From Prinia subflava (lineage: Eukaryota; Chordata; Aves; Passeriformes; Cisticolidae), in NCBI RefSeq assembly GCF_021018805.1, contig NC_086251.1, positions 43,532,767 through 43,596,766 on the forward strand: 64,000 bases of DNA, written 5' to 3'. Each line of letters starts with the position of its first letter. The first letter of the stretch is position 1. Under the pieces are notes generated by a model that saw only the letters and a list, made by a program, of their open reading frames with translations, was not told the origin of the DNA and ran no database searches. Made by a program: the position numbers and the translations under genes. This document shows positions 43,146 through 53,402 of the stretch, piece after piece.

Positions 43146-44450
43146 GGTAGTGGGAGAGGGCCATAGGGCTGACTTGTGTGAGAAGCTGCTAGAAGCTTCC
43201 ACCATGCCTGACAGAACCAATCTCTGATGGCTCTGAAGATGGACATGCTGCTGGCCCAATCAGAGAGGTTGGTAGTGCCTCTGCAATGACGTATTTAAGA
43301 AGAAAATCAGTTTTTCCAGGGTTAGCCAGGCACTGCCACCAGGGGCCATCCCTGGCACGGTGTGTGACAATGCACTGCCGTGGCTGCTGCCATCTCGGTG
43401 GGCTCATGGCGAACCTTGCCTGCGTGGCTGGCCCTAGCCAGAGCGCTGCAGGGGCGGCAGTGGTGGCTTCCCCTTCCTGGTGCCCCATATGAGGAGAGGT
43501 GTTAAATAGCACCAGCACCACAGCGGCTGCCCCTGCCTGCTTGGTGGCGGTGGGGCCACATGGCTGGCAGCGAAAATACGGTGAGCTGCTCTCCGATGCG
43601 GAACCTTGACAAGATCGGCCTCTGGGTGCTGTGGGATCCTGCAGGAATCTTTAATTGTTGACAATGGTTCCTACGAGCAGTATTTTTTTATTCTAGTCAG
43701 AGAAGAGGAAGAAGTGAGCACGAGAAGGAAAATAACATGGTCACTGCAAAAAAGGAGGGAGAGGAGGTGCTTCAAGCATCAGAGCTGACATTCCTCTGCA
43801 AACCATGGAGAGGACTATGGTAGAACAAACTGTAACACATGAAGTCCATGGGGGATAGAGAGATCCACTCATAGCCCATGTGGAAAGTCAGATCAAATCC
43901 AGAGTGGGTGGATGCCAAAGAAAGCTCTGATCCAGTGAGAGACCAAAATAGGGAGAGAGGGCCTCTGCTTCCAGCCATGGAAAGAGAGGGCCCTTGCTTC
44001 CAAAATAGAGTCGCCTATCCTTAGGCTGCACCCTGTGAATGAGTGACCCATGCCACAATAGTTTTGAGACGACTGTTTGCCCATGGGAGGAACTCCACAG
44101 CGTAACAGAAAAAGGATTCCTCTCCCTGAGAGAACAGAAGAAACCCCTGAGTGATCAAAACCCCCATGTCTTGTCTCCCTGTGCTATTGATAAGAAAGAG
44201 GGGAGAAAAAAGATGTTTTACAGGCTTATTTTACTTTTCATTATCCTTCTCTGACTCTATTAATAATAAATTTACCTTATACCTTTAAATTTGAACCTAT
44301 TTTGTCCTTGGAGTGTTTTTCTCCCAGTTCTTAACTCATGAGCCCTTCATTAATTTCTTTTTTCCCCTCTCCTCTGCCCAACTATAGAGAAGAGGGTGAA
44401 TGAATGACTTTTTTATGTGCCTGGCTTTTGGCCTGTATCAAACCATGACA
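43146..44450 (+). mobile_element. Endogenous retrovirus LTR, first of two in tandem
   Basis: U3-like start (AGAAGCTTCCACCATGCCTG), TATA-like GTATTTAAGA (43291-43300), poly(A) signal AATAAA (44265-44270) and a terminus CAAACCATGACA ending at 44450. This is the layout of a bird ERV LTR family I recognise by motif order. About 380 bp (roughly 43311-43690) has no counterpart in the second copy and may be a nested insertion. No gag, pol or env is present. Confidence 0.65.
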
Positions 44451-45436
44451 GGTAGCCATGGTGGGGGACTACAAGTCTGTGAGAAACTTCCAGAAGCTTT
44501 CCCCATGTCTGACAGAGCCAATGACAGCTGGCTCCAAGATGGACCTGTCACTGGCTGAGGCCGGGCCCATCCCTGACAGTGGTGGCACCTCTAGGGAACG
44601 GGCAAAAGTTACTGTAGAATGGCAATGGCTGTGGGACAGAATATGTGAGAGAAACAGCTCTGCAAACACTAAAGTTAGGGGAGAAGTAGGGGAAGATGTG
44701 CTCCAGGTATGGGAGGTGAGATTGTCCTGCAGTCCATGGAGGTTGATGGAGGGGCAGAGATCCCACACCGGAGAGGTGGTGCCTGGAGGAGTCTGTGACC
44801 CCGTGGGAAGTCCATGCTGGAGCAGGTTTCTGGTAGGACCTGAGCCCTGTGGAGAGAGGAGCCCACACTGGAGCAGGTTTGCTGGTGGGACTTGTGACTC
44901 TGTGGAGGACCCACACTGAAGCAGGCTGTGCCTGAAGGACTGACTGTACCCTGTGGAAGGTACCCACACTGGGGCAGTCTGTGAAGAACTGCAGCTTATG
45001 GGAAAGAATCACGTTGAAGAAGTTTGTGGAGGACTGTCTCCCATGTGACAGAGCCCATGCTGTAGCAGTGGTAGTGTGAAGAGTCCTTCCTGTCAGGAAC
45101 AGCAGGAAGTGACAAACTCACCACAATCCCCTTTCCCTTTCTTGCTGTAGCACTAGGAGGGAGAGAGAGAGAAATTGTGCATAAAGCCTGGGAAGAAGGA
45201 TGGGGTGGGGGAAAATGTGTCTTTAAGATTTGGGTTTACTTCACATTACCCTACTCTAATTAGATTCATAATTAATTTTCCCAAGTCAAGTCTGTTTTGA
45301 TCTGACAGTCTTGACAGTAATTGGTGAGTAATCTTTCTTATGTCCTCATCTTGACCCTCAGCCCTTTCCTTATATTTTCTCTCCTCTTTCCAGGCTTTGG
45401 TGGTCACCTCGTGATGAGCCAGGGTCAACCCATCAC
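44451..45436 (+). mobile_element. Endogenous retrovirus LTR, second of two in tandem
   Basis: Starts with the same U3 motif as the preceding LTR (AGAAGCTTTCCCCATGTCTG near 44492). It has a degenerate repeated block (CCACACTGGAGCAGG and variants, 44760-45060) and the end motif GGTCAACCCATCACA at 45436. The poly(A) hexamer is mutated. The two copies differ clearly, so they are either different subfamilies or an old tandem. Confidence 0.7.
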
Positions 45437-45489
45437 AGCTACCCAGTGCCCTTATGGACTCCCTGCCCGTGAGTTGTTCAAGACTTCAC

Positions 45490-45590
45490 TGAGCAAATCT
45501 CTCCTCCACTTGACCCAGTCAGCCTTCCTGCAAGCAGGGGTTGAACTAGATGACCTCTGGAGGTAGCTTCTAATGAAATTTATTCTACAT
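45490..45590 (+). mobile_element. CR1 LINE 3' end fragment
   Basis: GCAGGGGTTGAACTAGATGA followed by CCTCTGGAGGTAGCTTCTAA and TTTATTCTAC is the CR1 3' terminus. It lies directly after the tandem LTRs. Confidence 0.7.
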
Positions 45591-45599
45591 CTAAAGTGA

Positions 45600-48500
45600 T
45601 GTGTGTGGGGTTAAGTGAACTGGAGGAACAAGAGGAAAATGCAGTGGGGGAAACATATTTCTTTTTTTTCTGAATTAATAACCTTCCAAACAAACAACAA
45701 AAAATAGATAATATTGCAGACTGAGTTAGTTCTGATTAATTTAGTATATTCTGTACTCTAAGGGTGTTAAATTGATTGCTGCCTTTCCATTTATGTGTGC
45801 AGCAGCCATAAAATTCCCATCAATTTTCTTAATCTGTTTTGCATTTTCTTCTCTTAAGCTTTGAATGGAATCTTAGGTATTTTTACAGTGTTCTTTCTCT
45901 CTGTTCTGTGCCAAAATGTTGTGGTCTTTTATACAGCAGTCCAAGTGACCAGACAAATGGTAAGGCCCTAAATTTCATCCTTTGCATTTTAGGTACTCTT
46001 AGCTATGTTTTCTCAAACTATTATCTGATCTAAATTTTCAACAGATTTTTTAAATTTATCTGTTAAGTACTGCCTAGCTTGTGTAGCGTGATGTAATATT
46101 GGATGTTCTCTAGTTAGGAGAATGGAAGTGTGGGAGTAAAGTTAAGAATACTTTAGTGATATGTATTCTTTATGATTATTTCTTATACTCTCTTTCTTGT
46201 CTTCTGTCTCTGGTCATACAACTATCTGTGTTGTACCAATATTACTTTTTACTTTGATTGTAGAAACCTTCTTGTATTTTTTTTTTTAATGAAAAACTGC
46301 ACAAGTGGGAGAGTATGAAGCTTGGTAGATTTTGAAGAGCAATTTCCCAAGAGTTCTCCTTGCAGAATGTTCTCATAAAGATTTTTTCAGTGTGCTTCAG
46401 AAAAATTAAAAGGAGAAAGCTTCAGACATCTCTCAGGGAAGATTTCTGTCCTAAAATACATTGGCTTTGTGACAGATTTTTCTACTAAAAAGGTATAGCA
46501 TTCTTTTAGTGTCTTAAATTAGTGTACAAAATACATCGTTTTAGGCAGACTAATTTTCATAGCTTTTTAATGATTTTTAAAAATATTTTACCATTTTTTT
46601 TTAAAACTCTTGCATGCTAATTTCTGAGAAAACAACTATAAGGAGAATAACACTCCTATATCTCCAGTGTTCATGGCAGTTGGAGGGTTATGATTCTAGC
46701 AAGGCCTATATGCAAAGTAAGAGACACAATACAGGTGTTATTTAAGCAGCCTAAGGGAGAAAAGGTGAAAATTGCCATGGTTAATATCAACTGGTCAGTA
46801 AAATCAACTGCCCAGTCACAGGGAAGAGAGAAGCAGTGATGAAGAGAGGAAAGAAGGCTCTTTCAGTATGTGTTAGAAAAGAGGTTGTTGCCAAGGCTTT
46901 TGTGAAGACTCCAGTCAAGAGGAACAAGAATGATGAAGCTTGAAGGGCTGTCACCCAGTCTAGACCAGTAACGATTGGAGAGGTTAGGCAACACTGTGAA
47001 CTTCCAGCATTCACATAAATAGCAATGCAGATAGCCCAGGCCTGTTTCTCCTCTCCAAATGGTAATGCTTGAAGCTCATTACTGAAAACATCGGCCCTTG
47101 CTTTCCAGCTTCCCAAATATACCAGCATTGACAGATCTCTGTAATATCAGTGTGAGCTCTAATATCCATGCCTAGACTCATGGCCCTCACCCATTATTTG
47201 GGGCCTCCCCTGCTTACCAGGAGAGTCTGGCTTGATCTTCAGTACAGAACAGATGCACACACTCATGCACTGTTCTCACAAGCATGCTTGCTCAGATATT
47301 AGATCTCCCACTGGCTGGTGATCCAATGTCCATGCACACACACTGTGTCCCTTACACAGCTGCTGACTCAGAGCTCGAGTCTTTCCAGATATAGATCTTC
47401 TATTTCATGGCTACTCACTGCTACAGCTTAAGACTGGCTAGCAAAGTGTATGTATGCGTACACATGGATGTGCATACACACAGGTGTATGCACAGTGAAA
47501 TTCCCTTGGGAAATAGAAACAGTCTGGTGTCTCCAACTGCTGGCACTTACACATATGGGCCCTGTGAGCCACAGTCCCTGCTGCAGTTGCTGCCATTTAG
47601 ACCCCACCAATACACACCCTATTCCCAGGGGGGAATGATCCCTTCCTCTGTTGCTGGCACTCAGATCTCAGTTGCATTCTAGTCTTTCAGTTGTCACCTG
47701 GATCTACAACCCGGTCACCTGTGGTGTGTTCTCCAGCTGCTGGGGACATTGTAGCACTCGTGTAGGATAGGGTGAGGTTACAAAGGCAGTCAGTAATAGA
47801 ATTTATTAAGAAAGGATCATATGTTGATCACGTGTTGATCATGTGGCTCAGACAAGTATTCTATGCTTTTTCCTCTGCTATCCATCCATATCTCTAACTT
47901 TCCTTACATTTTTCACTTCCCATAAAGAATCTATAATTTTTACATAATCCCCACAAGTTCTTTTTACTTTTCAATGGTTTTGGTACACTCTCACAAACAC
48001 TTTCAAATATGTCATCATACTCATGAAGTCTTGATTTCTTCTCTGTTCCCTCCTGTGCTCCCCCCTCCCCCTTGCCCCTGCCTATGTCTAAGTAGTTCTT
48101 TCTAACAGCCCATCAATCAGCAACTGAAAAGTTCTGGTCTTTGTCTACCTTATTACTGTCTACCTGCTCACTAATGCTTGTGTATTCATTTGCTTTATTG
48201 CTTTATTGTTTTCCTTGTTATTCATTTCTTCTATTACACTGAATGGTCCTTAACTAGAAAGCTTAATGAACCACATGCTCTTACAGTGGCATAGAGGAAA
48301 AAAACTCTTGTTTATTTGAGGTCATGAAATCATGGTGCTTTTTGTATTGGTTCTGTTTTTACCTCTCTTATTGAATTACTGCTATCACTTGCTTTTTTTT
48401 TCTGTCCATTTTCTCAAGGGAAGAGCTCCAGTTATCTTCAATTAGATTTTCTATAGGATTTAACAAAATCTGAGTATTACATGCTCACCACAATTGTAAT

Positions 48501-48980
48501 GCTAGAGTCCCAGAGGCATCACTGAGTTGCTTATATAGATTTCTTCTGTGTACAAATTGTGCTGAGAACTTCAGATCAGTGCCTAGTGTGGGAACCCCCC
48601 AGCAAGAATAGTTGGTGTGCTTGCACAAAAAATAATGTTATCCAGTCGTCTGTGTGTTTGAGGTCCTGTCTTTAGATGATAATGCATAGCAAGCACAAAC
48701 AAGTCTGCAGGTGTTACAGCAAAACAAATGCTATCCTATTCTGGAGATAAAGTATAGTGACATCAGGCTGACCTGTGTGCAAATCTGGTGAAAACATAGT
48801 ATTTATAATTTAAAAAAATAGATTATTGTTTTAAGGCTGTGTAAAATCCATAGGATTGTATTCTAGCCTCTGATTTTCAAAAGCTGGACCAAATGAAGAA
48901 AAGAAGAAACACTCTGTTAAGTGTCTATAACAGGAAATCACATTCTGCTCGTGGTCTGTTCCCTTTCTGTGCTACTGAAC
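45600..48980. other. Intergenic DNA, no gene recognised
   Basis: AT-rich except 47160-47830, which is richer in G+C, has CA/TG-rich stretches (47440-47490) and a minus-strand AATAAA (47802-47807). That part may be an old LTR, but I could not find termini. Confidence 0.45.
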
Positions 48981-48984
48981 AGAA

Positions 48985-49912
48985 TCACAAAATTGTTAGG
49001 TTGTCAGCGACCTCTGGAGATCATCTAGCCCAACCCACCTGCCAAGGCAGGGTCACCTAGAACAGGTGACACAGGAACTTGTCCAGATGTGTTTTGAGTA
49101 TCTCCAGAGAGGGAGACTTGACAACCTCCCTGGGCAGCCTGTGCCAGTGCTCTGCCACACTCATTGTAAATTTCTTCCTCACACTAAGGTGAACTTCTTA
49201 TGTTTTAGTTTATGGCTATTGCTCCTTGTCCTGTTACTGGGCAGCCCTGAAAAGAGTCTGGCACCATCCCCTTGACACCCATGTTTGAGATACTAATGCT
49301 ATTGGTTGATGAGGTCTCTCTTCTCTGTCCTCACCTCTCCTCTTCTAACCACGCCTCCCAGTTCCCACAGTTTCCCCTCACAGGGGAGATGCTCCAGACC
49401 CCTCATCATCTTTGTGGCCCCAGCTGGACCCTCTCCAGAGCTCCTTGTCTTTGCTGTACTGAGGACCCCAGAACTGGACGTGGCATGCTGGATGTGGTCT
49501 CACCATGGCTGACTGGAGGGGGAGGATCAGCTCCCTCTGCCTGCTGGCCATGCTCTTCCCAATGCAACCCAGGATCTCACTGGCCCTTCTGCCCGCAAGG
49601 GCACTATTTAGCTCATGGTCAGCTTGTCATCCCCCAGGACTCCCAGGTCCTTCCCAGCAGAGCTGCTCTCTAGTATGACAGCCCCCAGGTTGTGCTGATG
49701 TTTGGGGTTCTTCCTCCCCAGGTGCAGGACCCTGCACTTTGCCTTACTGAATGCCATTAGGTTTCTTTCCACCCAATTCTCCAGCCTTTTAAGGTCCTGC
49801 TGAATGGCAGCAGAGCCTTCAGGTGGATCAGCCACTCTTCCCAGTTTTGAATCATCAGCAAACTTTCTGTGGGTACATTCTATCCCCTTTCCCAGGCTAT
49901 TGAGAAACAAGT
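48985..49912 (-). mobile_element. CR1 LINE, 5'-truncated
   Basis: The minus strand encodes CR1 reverse transcriptase with the catalytic box KFADDSKLGRVAD, then KCRVLHLGRKNP and SSAGKDLGVLGDDKLTMS (about 49905-49610), followed by the untranslated 3' region to 48985. Frameshifts are present downstream. The 5' break falls just before the FADD box, near 49912. Confidence 0.95.
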
Positions 49913-49914
49913 TG

Positions 49915-51820
49915 AAGCATGCACATACATGTGAATCTTTGTATATTAGTGTGTTTTTCACATGATTTCCAGAGAAGTGTCTTATGAGTTGCAGTGCAGA
50001 TAAAATTAAACCTTGTGCTGCCTGCAATCTAAAATTTTCATGTACGTTGCACTTCAGTTGCAGTTATGGATTTAGCAGTGTCAGTTATTTTAGTGGTAAT
50101 TTCTAGAGTAGTCTGAATTACTTAAAAGTAAGAAAACCTCAACGGGACTGAAAGCTTTCAAGGGAAAATAGGACAAGATAACAAGTACAGCATGGAAATG
50201 GTTCAAGGGTGAGACCTGGTTTTGATGTTTTCCTTCCCAGCTTGTAAGCCCTTTTCTTGAAAGTTTTTGTGCAGGCTGTAGGCTCAAGACCAAAGCCAGA
50301 GCTCTGCTCAGTGATCAGGCAAGGAGCAAGATCTTTATTACAGTAATAGGGCTGGGTATTAACTGGGAAACATCTCCAGAACTGTAATTCTGGGAAGTAC
50401 ACAATGCCAGATGAAGAAAAGTGCATCTCTGAGAACATCACATTTTACTATATTAACTATCCCCTAGCTTTCTATGAACTCTCAGGTATCTTTTGTGTTT
50501 ACGGTATGCCAACACTATTATTTCTTGGGCTTTTTCAGATTTAGCTCTTAAATATATGTAGTTAGTATTTGTAATGGCTTGCTTTGAAAATTTGAGTCAT
50601 TCAGGTGGAAAAAACTGAAAACAATCACAAGTTTTAAACTATCAATTATAAATAAATAATCTTGTCATTCATGCAGAGTGTAATTTATTCAGAAAAATGG
50701 TTCAACAACCACTTGCAAGTAAGGAACAGGCTTGGAGGATTTTTTAGATTATTTGGGAACAGAGAATGATAAAAATTAATAATTGTAGATATTTAGAAAT
50801 ATGTATGTAGAAATAATTTACATGTAAAACCACCTAATACTTGATATTAGAATATTCAGAATAGATGGCAGCAAGATTCTTTGAAGCACATCATCAGAGA
50901 ACTAACTTAGGGTATAAAATATGGAACTAGTAGAAAGCCAGGATTGAAGTGTATGAATTGGGCTCTGCTCCTCAAGAGTAGAACAGCAGCTTCCACCAAA
51001 TGATATTGTCACACTGATTCACACTAAGTTTCCACTGCTATCAGCTTCATTGTGTTTCTCATGTCCGGCCCCTGATGCACTAACAGTGGTCTAGTGATCA
51101 TATGTCTAGAGAGACAATAATGGAAAAGCATCAAACCTGTTTTATTTTGAAAATATTTGCTTTGGTGAAAGGCTTTGGGAAGGAGTACAAACTTCACTTC
51201 AGATTTTTTTTTTCCTCTGGTGTGATTGTGAATTTTAAATGTTTGGCATATCAATCTTTTTTGACTCCTTAACATCCCTTGAGGACACTGGTGACCAGCT
51301 TAATTTCTGTTGTGATCTTGGCTTTTGTCTGCTTTGTCTGCTGATCTGTAAGCCACAGCATACAAACAGTGGTGGTGGTGCTCAGTGTTCATGTTGCAAA
51401 CTTCAGTATCCTCGGCTATAAACTGACTAGATTAGAGATCCAACTATCCATTTGTTGTGCAGGAGGAGTTCAGGCTTAGGAGTAATTTTGACTTGATCAG
51501 AAAGCTGTCTGTACTTCTGCTGTCATACATGTCACATTTGGTTTAGCAACTGGGCGTTGTTCCTCAGCAGTGCCTGTTCTAAACACTAAAGTAAAATAAC
51601 GATTTAAAGAAACGTTCTTGTGATGTAGATTACATTTGCCCCGAATTGTATGGGGAAACTCTGCTGTCGTTTCCTGCTGAGTACTAACCCAGATACCTCA
51701 AATCTTCTGAAAGCTGTGACAGCTGGACACTGCAAACAGTATTTTAAAGTTGTTGTTACGCCATATAGGTATATTAGATGTATGCATATCTGTACGTTCC
51801 ATCGGTACACGTGCCTGCAA
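49915..51820. other. Intergenic DNA, no gene recognised
   Basis: AT-rich, with short frames only on both strands. Confidence 0.5.
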
Positions 51821-51826
51821 TGTACG

Positions 51827-51910
51827 TTTGTTTGGGTGTGTTTGTTTGGGTGTGTTTGTTTAGGTGCGTTTGTTAGTGCAGGTTTGTTTGGGTGCGTTTG
51901 TGCCTGTTCG
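51827..51910 (+). repeat. 14-bp G/T-rich tandem repeat, five to six copies
   Basis: Units TTTGTTTGGGTGTG start at 51827, 51841, 51855, 51869, 51883 and 51897, the last diverged. The array has strong strand asymmetry (G and T on plus) and runs directly into the CpG island. Confidence 0.9.
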
Positions 51911-52270
51911 CTACAGGCTCGGCCCGTAGCGCCGCTTCCCCGGCCGCCGCCCGCGGTGCCTGCGGGAGCCGCCCGCGGTGCCTGCGGGAGCCGCCAGGTG
52001 TCGCTGCGGCGCCAGGCTGGGGCCGGCTGAGGCCGCCCGGGCCGCGGTGCGGAGTGCGCGGGGTCGGGGCGTGCCGGGCAGAGAGCAGGAAAGGCTCTGC
52101 AGGTAGTCGGAGGGGTTTCCCCTGCCGCTTACACTTACCGAGTGGGTCCCTTTCGAGTGCCTGAAAACACCTTGAACTCTGCTGGTTCCCAGGGGCGGAG
52201 CGCGGTGCGCTGCGGCGGGGCCCCTGCTGTCCCGTGGGACGGGCTGCCCAGCGACAGGGCGAGGGCAACA
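51911..52270. promoter_or_regulatory. Orphan CpG island about 10 kb upstream of SEL1L
   Basis: About 360 bp of dense CpG in AT-rich intergenic DNA. It includes a perfect 22-bp tandem duplication (51947-51968 and 51969-51990). No exon or known gene is visible beside it. Long frames on both strands are composition artefacts. It could be a promoter of a noncoding transcript, an enhancer-type island or an old G+C-rich insertion. Confidence 0.55.
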
Positions 52271-52335
52271 AGCACCAGCTGAAACGCAGCGGCTCCGTCC
52301 TACCATGAGGAAAAGGTCCTTTGATGGGAGGGGGA

Positions 52336-52379
52336 CTGAGCACTGGAACAGGCGAGCCAGGGAGGTTGGGGAATCTCCT
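52336..52379 (+). mobile_element. Short CR1 fragment
   Basis: GAGCACTGGAACAGGCGAGC then CAGGGAGGTTGGGGAATCTCC is a piece from near the CR1 3' region. It sits directly before a second CR1 that starts at an upstream position of the element. Confidence 0.6.
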
Positions 52380-53288
52380 GGCTGGATGGCCGGGCCCAGA
52401 GAGTGGTGGTGAACCGTGCTGCATCCAGCTGGCAGCCAGTGAGCAGTGGTGTCCCTCAGGGATCTGTGCTGGGGCCTGTTTTATTCAATATCTTCACTGA
52501 TGACATGATGGGGGTATTGAAGTTTAATAAGTCCAAGTGCCGAGTTCTGCATTTTGGCCACAAAACCCCCTCTAGGGTTATAGGCTGGGGATGGTGTGGC
52601 TGGACAGTGCCCAGGCAGAAAAGGACCAGGGGGTTGTGGTGGCAGCAGCTGGACATGAGCCAGCAGTGTGCCCTGGTGGGCAAGGAGGCCAAGGCATCCT
52701 GGCCTGGATCAGGAACGGTGTGGCCAGCAGGAGCAGGGAGGTCATTATTCCCTTGTACAAAGCATTGGTGAGGCCACACCTTGAGTGCTGTGTCCAGCTC
52801 TGGCCCCTCGGTTTAGGAAGGACATTGAGTGCTGTGTCCAGTTGTGTCCCTCAGTTTAGGAAGGACGTGGAGGCACTTGAGCGCGTCCAGAGGAGGCAAC
52901 AAGGCTGGAGAGGGGCTTGGAGTACAAACCCTGTGAGGAACGGCTGAGGGAGCTGAGAAAAGGAGGCTCAGAGGTGATCTTATCATTCTCTACAACTCTC
53001 TGAAAAGTGGGGGGTTTCTCTAGGCAACAACTGAGAGAACAAGAGGACACAGTCTCAAACTGCATCAAGGGAAATAGAAGTTGGATATTAGGAAGAAGTT
53101 TTTCACAGAGAGAGTGATAAAGTACTGGAATGGCCCGGGCATGTTGTAGAGTCACCATCCCTGGATGTGTTTAAAAAAAGACTGGATGTGGCACTCAGTG
53201 CCATGGTTTATTTGAGGTATTAAGGCATGCATTGGACTCGATGATCTTGAAGGTGTCTTCCGACCTAGTGATTCTGTGATTCTGTGAA
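52380..53288 (+). mobile_element. CR1 LINE with internal deletion
   Basis: Encodes VPQGSVLGPVLFNIFTDDM, then jumps to KFNKSKCRVLHFGH, so the segment with the FADD catalytic box is missing. Later parts (RNGVASRSREVIIPLYKAL, RPHLECCVQLW) are in another frame. A 44-bp stretch is duplicated in tandem (52781-52824 and 52825-52867). It ends with ATTCTGTG repeats near 53265-53287. Inactive. Confidence 0.95.
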
Positions 53289-53402
53289 AAGCTGCCTGGA
53301 TGCGATCCTGGCAGCTGTCTTTGGGTGAACCTGCTTTTGCAACAGGGTTGGATGACATGGTCTCCAAAGATCCCTTCCAGCCCCATTCTGTCATTCTGTA
53401 AA
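53289..53402 (+). mobile_element. Second CR1 3' end, abutting the first
   Basis: GCTGTCTTTGGGTGAACCTG, then GGGTTGGATGACATGGTCTC and CATTCTGTCATTCTGT, is the 3' terminus of a different CR1 subfamily from its neighbour, in the same orientation. Confidence 0.85.

Noticed and set aside
44469..45012. Overlapping frames of about 150 codons in the second LTR
   Set aside because: They come from the degenerate repeated block in the LTR and run on both strands. No LTR of this type codes for protein there.
51873..52424. 183-codon minus-strand frame over the orphan CpG island
   Set aside because: Low-complexity Pro/Arg/Gly/Ala composition typical of CpG-island artefacts, with overlapping frames on the other strand and no domain.
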